Assembly (NCBI RefSeq): GCF_014650995.1
Contig: NZ_BMWA01000033.1
Coordinates: 37,504-101,503 of the forward strand
Direction: 5' to 3'
Origin: Streptomyces viridiviolaceus
GTDB lineage: Bacteria; Actinomycetota; Actinomycetes; Streptomycetales; Streptomycetaceae
DNA: 64,000 bases
Shown here: positions 58,556 to 64,000 of the stretch, in pieces
How positions within the stretch are numbered: position 1 is the first letter of the stretch
Layout of the letters: every line of letters starts with the position of its first letter
Notes under the pieces: model-generated
What the model saw: the letters and a program-made list of their open reading frames with translations, nothing else
What the model was told of the DNA's origin: nothing
Databases searched by the model: none
Translations under genes and position numbers: made by a program

Positions 58556-59305
58556 TCAGTACGCAAGCTCCCCGATGCCGCCATCGACGCGCAGCACGGT
58601 ACCGGCGGTGTAGGCGGACTCGTCCGAGGCAAGGTAGACAGCCGCCTTCGCCAGCTCGGTAGCGGTGCCGATGCGATGGAGGGGCACGGTCCGCCGGAGT
58701 TCGGCGTAGATGGCGGCCTGGCGCTCGGGGCCGAGCGGCTTGAACGTGTCCGTGACGGTCGGCCCCGGGCTCAGCCCGTTGACCCGGATACCGCGGTCCT
58801 TCAGCTCATAGGTCAGCCCACGGGAGAAGGACAGCAGGCCCGCCTTGGCAGCACCGTAGACCGCCGCGTTCTCGTGCCCGACGAAAGCAGAGACCGAGCC
58901 GACGAGAATGACCGAGGCCTGCCGTGAGAAGAGCGGCAGCAGGGCCCTGATCAGGAAGAACGGCGCCTTGAGGTTGGTGGCGATGAGCCTGTCGAACGCC
59001 TCTTCGGTCCATTCCTCGATCGGGAGATGGGTGACATCGGCGGCGTTGCTCATCAGGATATCGAGGCGCGGCCACTCCTCCTGCAGCCGCGCCGCGAGCG
59101 CCGCCTGGCCGGGCACGTCCCCGGCGTCGCTGAGAATGGGCAGCAGCGGGCCGTCCAACTGTCGGGCGGCCTCGTCCAGCCGTTCCTGCGAGCGGCCGGT
59201 GATCGCGACGGTCGCTCCCTCGGCGAGGAACTCGCGGGCGGTCTCAAGCCCGATGCCGCCCGTCCCGCCCGTGATCAGTGCGTGCTTTCCCTCAAGACGA
59301 CCCAT
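58556..59305 (-). CDS. short-chain dehydrogenase/reductase
   Basis: A 249-residue classical SDR. ALITGGTGGIGLETAREFLA binds the cofactor; TGRSQERLD after strand 2 favours NADP(H); SNAAD, a catalytic serine in LVGSVSAFVG and YGAAK (NAAVYGAAKAGLLSFSRGLT) complete the site. ATG at 59305 with GGAG ten bases upstream. It lies downstream of another SDR (59440-60186) on the same strand, 134 bases apart; both may be regulated by the TetR at 60313. Confidence 0.92.
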   Translation of the reverse strand: MGRLEGKHALITGGTGGIGLETAREFLAEGATVAITGRSQERLDEAARQLDGPLLPILSDAGDVPGQAALAARLQEEWPRLDILMSNAADVTHLPIEEWTEEAFDRLIATNLKAPFFLIRALLPLFSRQASVILVGSVSAFVGHENAAVYGAAKAGLLSFSRGLTYELKDRGIRVNGLSPGPTVTDTFKPLGPERQAAIYAELRRTVPLHRIGTATELAKAAVYLASDESAYTAGTVLRVDGGIGELAY

Positions 59306-59439
59306 CGAACTCGTTCTCCTCACTCGCGCCAAGGCGCGTGGTTCTGGTAGCAGTGGTTCTGGCAGCGATGACGGGCCTCCCCGCCATCTCGGAGAACGCC
59401 ACACCGCCTTTGCCTTGCCGGCGGCAGGCGCATCCGGGG

Positions 59440-60186
59440 TCAGATGGCGGTCCGGCCTCCGTCGGCGGCCACGATGGCGCCGGTCATGTAGCCGGCCTGG
59501 TCGCTGGCGACGAAGGCGATCACCTGGGCGACCTCCGCCGGGTCGGCGGTGCGCTTCAACGCGGTCGTCAGTCCCATGCCGCCGAGGTCGGGTCCCATGG
59601 CCGCCACCACTTTGGAGGTGGTCATCGGGCCGGGTGCCACGGCGTTGACGCGCACGTTCGACGCGGCGAACTCGGCCGCCCAGGTGCGGGTCAGGGACTC
59701 GAGCGCCGCCTTGGTGGCACCGTAGACCGCCATCGGCGGCATGCCCAGGCCGGCGGCGGTGGAGCTGACGTTGACGATGCTGCCACCCCCGCCGGCGGCC
59801 ATCTTCGGCGCGAGCTGGGCGGTGAGGAGGAACGGCGCGCGCACGTTGACTGCGAAGGCGGCGTCGTAGTCGGCGATGTCCTGGTCGGCGGTCGCGCTGA
59901 AAGGGACGACGCCCGCGTTGTTGACGAGGATGTCCACCGCCCCAGCGTCCTCGGCCAGCCGCTGCACGGCCTGCGGGTCGGCCAGGTCGGCGGGGATGAA
60001 GCGCGCGGTGCCGGCGGAGCCGACCGCGTTCCGCACGTCGTCCACGACCCGGGCGCCGCGGTCCGGGTCGGTACCGGTGATGATCACGTCGGCCCCGCCG
60101 GCGGCGAGGAGCCTCGCCGTCGCGTGCCCGAGCCCGCCGATGGCGCCCGACCCGGTGACCAGTGCCGTATTGCCGGTGAAGTCCAT
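59440..60186 (-). CDS. short-chain dehydrogenase/reductase
   Basis: A 248-residue classical SDR. ALVTGSGAIGGLGHATARLL binds the nucleotide, with one extra residue in the glycine loop compared with the usual TGxxxGxG. NNAGV, NVSSTAAGLG and YGATK at about residue 158 form the active site. The start ATG at 60186 has AAAGGCGGG. It diverges from the TetR at 60313 across 126 bases and is its most likely target. Confidence 0.92.
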   Translation of the reverse strand: MDFTGNTALVTGSGAIGGLGHATARLLAAGGADVIITGTDPDRGARVVDDVRNAVGSAGTARFIPADLADPQAVQRLAEDAGAVDILVNNAGVVPFSATADQDIADYDAAFAVNVRAPFLLTAQLAPKMAAGGGGSIVNVSSTAAGLGMPPMAVYGATKAALESLTRTWAAEFAASNVRVNAVAPGPMTTSKVVAAMGPDLGGMGLTTALKRTADPAEVAQVIAFVASDQAGYMTGAIVAADGGRTAI

Positions 60187-60312
60187 GTCGTCCCGCCTTT
60201 CGTCGGCGGCGCGCTCACGCACCAGCGACTTCCGTGCCAACGTTCAAGAAGTACCTCGGCCATCACCGTACGGCCTTTTGTGCACGCGGTCAAAAAGTCG
60301 TAGCCTGGAGGC

Positions 60313-60912
60313 ATGGCAAGGACAGGGCGCCCCCGGGCATTCGACAAGGACCAGGCCCTCGAACGCGCGCTTCTGCTCTTCTGGTCCCGTGGCTACGGGG
60401 CGACCTCCGTCCAGGACCTCGTCGACGCACTGGCCCTGGAGCGGGGCAGCCTGTATGGCACCTTCGGCGACAAGCGCAGTTTCTACCTGACGGCGGTTCA
60501 GCTGTACTGGGACACCTACGAACGACAGCTGGTCACGGCGCTGGAGGCCGGCCCGGTGCTGCCGGCACTGCGGGAGGTGCTCGCCAACCCGGCCCGGGCG
60601 CAGGAGATCGCCTCCGACGTCGGAGTTCCGCAAGGGTGCATGATCGGCAACACCACCGCCGAGCTGGTCCCGCACGATGCCGAGGCCCGCGAGATCGTGG
60701 CCCGCTCGCACGCCCGCTTCATCCAGATCGTCGCCGACGCCCTGCGGCGCGCGCAGGCCGGCGGCGAGGTCACCCAGGCCGCCACCCCCGAGGCACAAGC
60801 GCAGCTACTGCTGTTCACCGTCCAGGGCCTTTCCCTGGTCTCCCGCGCAGGACTGGACACGGCCGCCGCGCTCGCCGCCGTCGACGCCCTGATCGACGGG
60901 CTCCGCGCTTGA
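60313..60912 (+). CDS. TetR-family regulator
   Basis: A 199-residue TetR regulator. GRPRAFDKDQALERALLLFW is followed by DLVDALALERGSLYGTFGDK, the complete HTH. The effector domain carries VPQGCMIGNTTAELVPHDAE, a subgroup motif also present in the TetR at 53338. The ATG follows TGGAGGC. It diverges from the SDR pair. I could not identify a clear palindrome in the gap. Confidence 0.92.
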   Translation: MARTGRPRAFDKDQALERALLLFWSRGYGATSVQDLVDALALERGSLYGTFGDKRSFYLTAVQLYWDTYERQLVTALEAGPVLPALREVLANPARAQEIASDVGVPQGCMIGNTTAELVPHDAEAREIVARSHARFIQIVADALRRAQAGGEVTQAATPEAQAQLLLFTVQGLSLVSRAGLDTAAALAAVDALIDGLRA

Positions 60913-61283
60913 TCCGCGCACTCGGGACCCGCCGTGCATCCGTGGACGACCTGGGGTTGCACCGACTGAACAGTGCCCATGACCCGAGCCTTCACTTCCG
61001 GAGAGTCGGAGGCCAGCGCTGCCGACTGCACGCGCGGCCGACCGCCGTGGGTGCCTTCCGGCGGGGCTCGGTGACCGTGAGCTTGTCATTCAAGGTCTGA
61101 TCTGCGCGTTCGGTGCGTCGCACGGATGATGTTGACGTTCACCGCATAGCGGTTGTCGCTGTTTCAGTAAGGTGTGTCGCTGTGCCGATGGGCGGCCACC
61201 GTCTCGGTTTGCGGTGTCGAGACTCGAGGGCAGGCCCCGGCGGCGGAGCCGCTGCCCGCCAGCCATGTGTGCCTTCTGGTCCA
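60913..61283. other. intergenic, no supported gene
   Basis: No protein-like frame beyond short scraps; no RNA or repeat seen. Confidence 0.35.
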
Positions 61284-61400
61284 CTAGATCACGCTGTCCC
61301 AGGCGTCGTCCCGGGTGTCCTCGATGCCCGGCCAGTCCACGAAGCCGGCGGAGTTCACCAGCGCGTCCGGCGCGCCGAAGCGGTCGCGTACGACGGGTCT
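61284..61400 (-). pseudogene. SDR-family scrap
   Basis: RFGAPDALVNSAGFVDWPGI, then EDTRDDAWDSVI and a stop, is the NNAG-containing middle of a short-chain dehydrogenase (here NSAG). The rest is missing. Confidence 0.6.
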
Positions 61401-61639
61401 GTCTGCCAGCCTGCCAAGCCGCTGGCCGGCGTCGCACCGCCGTACGACTCCGCCGTGCGGCAGCCGCCGCACGGCGCAACGGCGGTCGGCGGGCACCTCA
61501 CGGCGACAAGCAGGACCGCGGTGCCCCTCGTGTTCGCCCCCGGCCCCGCCGCACGAGGAGCAGATCGACGTCAACGAGCTCTCCGTTCCCATGCGTCCAG
61601 GGCGCAGATGCCTCCGGCCGGTGGCGCCACCCCGTACGT

Positions 61640-61845
61640 CGGCACCGTGCTCGCCCCGGCCTCTCCCCCGCCGACGGCGACTACGGATCGATGCTGCGGG
61701 CGTTCGTGGAAGTCGACCGGGCCACCATGGGCCCCGAACGGCTCGCCGCCGAGCTGCCCGTCTCCGAACGCCCTCACCGCTACGTGCCCGCAGCGCCGGT
61801 CGGCCCTCCGGGAGCCGGACCTGGAGAACTGGCGGCGGCGCTAAT
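61640..61845 (+). pseudogene. replication-relaxation family protein fragment
   Basis: ADGDYGSMLRAFVEVDRATM, then GPERLAAELPVSERPHRYVP and, after a shift, REPDLENWRRR, corresponds to the middle of actinobacterial replication-relaxation proteins found on plasmids and integrative elements. Start and C-terminal part are missing. It is the only trace of conjugative-element machinery in the window. Confidence 0.6.
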
Positions 61846-62336
61846 AAGGTTGCTCGTGATGTCGTCTTCTGTCAGGGGCTGAGCGTCAGTCCTGTCTCGG
61901 CGAGGCAGCCGTTTATGAGGAGGCTGCGGTACTGGATGTGGCGTGGGCCGCGCCGGATGCATTACATGAGGTGTTCGGGGGACTGCCGGTCCCCATCTTG
62001 CGCTCCGGCCCACGGCACGGCGTTCGACATCGTCGGCAAGGGCATCGCCAACACCGGATCCATTCAGAAAGCAATCGACCTCGCGGTGCGCATCGGCGGC
62101 CGCAGCGACGAGCGCGTGAGCCTCTCCGTCAGCCTGAAGGGGGCGAGGAGGGAAGCATCCGGGTGCTGCCCCTCCCCCGCTCCCTTCCTGGTCCCCAGCT
62201 GCGGGCCCACCTGGCAGCCACCAGGCTCATCCAGAAGGTGACGGAAGCGGCTTCGCCACCGCAGGCAACCTGGCCGCCTGTGCCGGACTCGCCACCCACC
62301 AACCGACACCCGCTTACACCGGTCCGCTCGCGCCAC
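61846..62336 (+). other. decayed stretch, one unrecognised fragment
   Basis: At about 62010-62140 a plus-strand frame reads GTAFDIVGKGIANTGSIQKA, then IDLAVRIGGRSDERVSLSV. It looks like real protein but I do not recognise the family. No complete gene is supported. Confidence 0.35.
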
Positions 62337-62765
62337 TCACCTCTGTTCCCCGGAGAGCAGGGTGTCCAGCATGTACTGGCGAGAGCGCTCGATACCTTCG
62401 AGGGCGATCTGCTTGATCTCCTCCTCCGACCCGCCTCTGATGGCTTCGACCAATCGACCGTGGTTGACGCTCGTGTACGGAGGTCGGCCGAGTTCTCCGC
62501 GGAGGTTGAGGAAACGTTCAATTTCCTCGTGCAACGTGTTGATCATCGGGATCATCAGTGACACGCGGGCGACTTCCGCGATCGCCACGTGGAGCAGCCG
62601 GTTCGCCTCGTTCAGGTCCGCACGTGAGGCGTTGACCGCCACGGTCGCTGCGCTGAGCGCGTCCAGGCGGTCGAGATCTTCGGCCCTGGCCCGCTGCGAG
62701 GCCAGTACGGCCGCTTCCGGCTCCAGAAGCCGTCGCAGGCGGTAGGTGTCCTGGAGGTGGGCGTC
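62337..62765 (-). pseudogene. GntR-family regulator, FCD domain only
   Basis: About 140 residues of an FCD ligand domain: YRLRRLLEPEAAVLASQRAR, then LNEANRLLHVAIAEVARVSL and VNHGRLVEAIRGGSEEEIKQ with the conserved histidines of the metal/ligand site. The N-terminal winged helix is missing. The frame runs without a stop into monooxygenase sequence upstream, so a single open frame spans two unrelated gene remnants. Confidence 0.8.
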
Positions 62766-63200
62766 AAGCCGTAAACCGCCGCCATGCGAGCGGCCCGTGG
62801 CCCCAGAAGGCGCGATGCCATCCGGGGCCACGGCCAGCCCCGCTGAATGCCCGGTCGCCGCACAGCACGGCGTCGAGTTTCCAACAGAGCTAGGCGGCAT
62901 CGCGCACCCCGGCCGCCATGCCCTGGGCGATCCACGCGGCATGGCGTGGGCGGCGTCACCGGCGAGGAACACCCGTCCGACGCGGAAACGGGAGGCGAAG
63001 CGGACGTGGTGGCTGTAGACGCTGCCCCGCAGGACCTCGACACTGTCCCGGCCGATTCCGGACGCGCGACCAGCCGGTACACGGCCTCGTCCGTGGTCAG
63101 CTGCCTCTCGTCGTCGCGGGGGAGGACGGGGAACTCCAGAACGACCAGCCGGGTTTCCGGTGACCGCCCTCGCCTGCGGCAGGCTGCCGGACCGCGACTG
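62766..63200 (-). pseudogene. FAD-dependent aromatic monooxygenase fragment
   Basis: DSVEVLRGSVYSHHVRFASR, then FRVGRVFLAGDAAHAMP, carries the GDAAH motif of the PheA/TfdB-type FAD monooxygenases. In other frames LVVLEFPVLPRDDERQLTTD lies upstream and QGMAAGVRDAA, then LCWKLDAVL, downstream, with an in-frame stop. At least two shifts. It is joined directly to the GntR remnant. Confidence 0.78.
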
Positions 63201-63246
63201 CGGCAAGCGGCTTCGACGAACGGCGGTCCATGACAAGGGACTTACG

Positions 63247-63480
63247 ATGATCACTGTGACCACCCGCCGCACTCTTGGCTCCGGCCCCGAGGCCCCCGCG
63301 CAGAGCATCCGCGCCGCAGAGGCAGACCTTCTTGACGCACTGCCCGGCATCCGCCTGCCGGACATGGGCGATCTGCGTGCCCGCGGTGTCCTTGGAAGCC
63401 AACCGGCGGCGTCACCGGGCCCGCGACGGGCCCTTGGAACCGGCCGCACGGATGAGGCTGCGGCGGAATCCCCCGCCTGA
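63247..63480 (+). CDS. small hypothetical protein or N-terminal fragment
   Basis: A 77-residue product from the ATG at 63247 (AAGGGA upstream): TVTTRRTLGSGPEAPAQSIR, then AAEADLLDALPGIRLPDMGD. The first 50 residues look like a real N-terminus, the rest is low-complexity, so it may be a truncated gene. Not recognised. Confidence 0.4.
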   Translation: MITVTTRRTLGSGPEAPAQSIRAAEADLLDALPGIRLPDMGDLRARGVLGSQPAASPGPRRALGTGRTDEAAAESPA

Positions 63481-63569
63481 CGCCGCCACGAGTCAGGCCG
63501 CAGTCAGATGCTGCGCGAGCGCTCAAAAGCGGTTTGCCATTCGCTCAGAGATGGCTGGCCGCAAAAGGG

Positions 63570-64000
63570 CTATGGCCGATGTCGGACCGATGGGCGCCCG
63601 TGCGCCCGCTTGGCAGCCCGGACACTCTCCTCCAGTGCTGCCATCAGGTCCAGCGCCGGGGCAGGCTGCGCCGGCTCGACGAGCTCACCGCCGGTGATCT
63701 GTGCGTCCACGAGCTGCTCGAGGGCGTGGGCGTATTCGTCGTGCACCTCGCCGACGTCGATGCCGGTAAGTTCTCGGATCAGCACCTCGGCCAGCTTCAA
63801 CTCCCGGTCAGTGACCGGCGCGCAGGATGCGAGGTCCCCAGGGTCGCGCAACTCGTCCTGCCACAAAAGAGTCTGAAGGATGAGCATGCCGTGGCGGGGG
63901 CGGAGCAGCGCCAAGCGCTCCCGGCGGTGCAGGGCGACCTTGGCCACGGCGACGTAGCCGACGCGGGCGAGCGCCTCGACGAGCAGGGCATAGGGGCGGT
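63570..64000 (-). CDS. ku: Ku protein (bacterial NHEJ), 3' part, runs off the window
   Basis: The C-terminal 143 residues of a bacterial Ku. YALLVEALARVGYVAVAKVA, then LHRRERLALLRPRHGMLILQ and TLLWQDELRDPGD, matches the end of the Ku beta-barrel and the 'lvvLRP..g.LvL..L.ypdEvR' block. DRELKLAEVLIRELTG, then a C-terminal arm, follows. Ku binds DNA ends and recruits ligase D in non-homologous end joining. The stop is at 63570; the start lies beyond base 64000. The C-terminal tail is of moderate length and not strongly basic, as in accessory Ku paralogues of streptomycetes. Confidence 0.88.
   Translation of the reverse strand, partial: RPYALLVEALARVGYVAVAKVALHRRERLALLRPRHGMLILQTLLWQDELRDPGDLASCAPVTDRELKLAEVLIRELTGIDVGEVHDEYAHALEQLVDAQITGGELVEPAQPAPALDLMAALEESVRAAKRAHGRPSVRHRP

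Noticed and set aside
60187..60312. Operator search between the SDR and TetR genes
   Set aside because: Short partial symmetries (for example CTTTTG/CAAAAAG) are present, but none is long or precise enough to call.

Overview
The window reads as Streptomyces or a close actinomycete. G+C is very high, GTG starts and 1-4 nt overlaps between operon genes are common, and the families are typical of the genus: many TetR regulators, a SigE-type ECF sigma factor, secreted M4 and M14 peptidases, short-chain dehydrogenases and a Ku protein at the right edge. The number of broken genes and insertion-sequence remnants suggests an accessory region, probably a chromosome arm. The species cannot be named from the sequence alone.

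Layout. 1-4 kb: decayed LuxR fragment, small membrane protein, and a DUF2231 / membrane protein / folE operon divergent from a SufR-like cysteine-rich regulator. 4-7 kb: M20 peptidase, IS5-type and IS701 remnants and a GNAT gene. 6.9-13.1 kb: small regulator/enzyme pairs (AraC with quinone oxidoreductase, TetR with alpha/beta hydrolase), then an isochorismatase-like hydrolase and YceI. 13.7-24.3 kb: a complete trans-4-hydroxyproline utilisation cluster, all on the minus strand. It holds a trimeric D-hydroxyproline dehydrogenase, deaminase, epimerase, two transporters and alpha-ketoglutarate semialdehyde dehydrogenase, with an XRE-cupin regulator at its head. A near-perfect operator pair lies upstream of the regulator and of the first enzyme gene. 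This is the most coherent system in the window.

24.3-33.5 kb: GH3 remnant, small hypothetical genes, a methyltransferase-like protein, an SDR/TetR pair, a CdiI-type immunity gene, and an operon of a conserved hypothetical protein, a zinc alcohol dehydrogenase and a dead aldehyde dehydrogenase. The TetR that probably controls this operon lies 2.4 kb upstream, beyond an intact IS5 element, and carries the same operator. 36.4-45 kb is largely debris (GH36, peptidase inhibitor I36, Tn3, HNH, GNAT, M1, MMPL, IS5 pieces) around two intact secreted metallopeptidases (M14, M4). 45-54 kb: LysR / Dabb-like / SDR locus, a lipoprotein hydrolase, a SigE-type sigma factor with an overlapping membrane partner, a broken secreted hydrolase, an epoxide-hydrolase-like gene, and a TetR facing a collapsed MFS gene. 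54.6-64 kb: GNAT, an Rrf2 regulator with a prolidase-like amidohydrolase (shared 25-bp operator), IS debris, two SDRs with a TetR, a replication-relaxation fragment, a monooxygenase/GntR chimera, and the 3' part of a Ku gene running off the end.

The recurring theme is local regulator-target pairs with readable palindromic operators, set in a landscape of IS scars. In at least two cases regulator and target have been separated or one partner has died. No rRNA, tRNA or CRISPR array was recognised.
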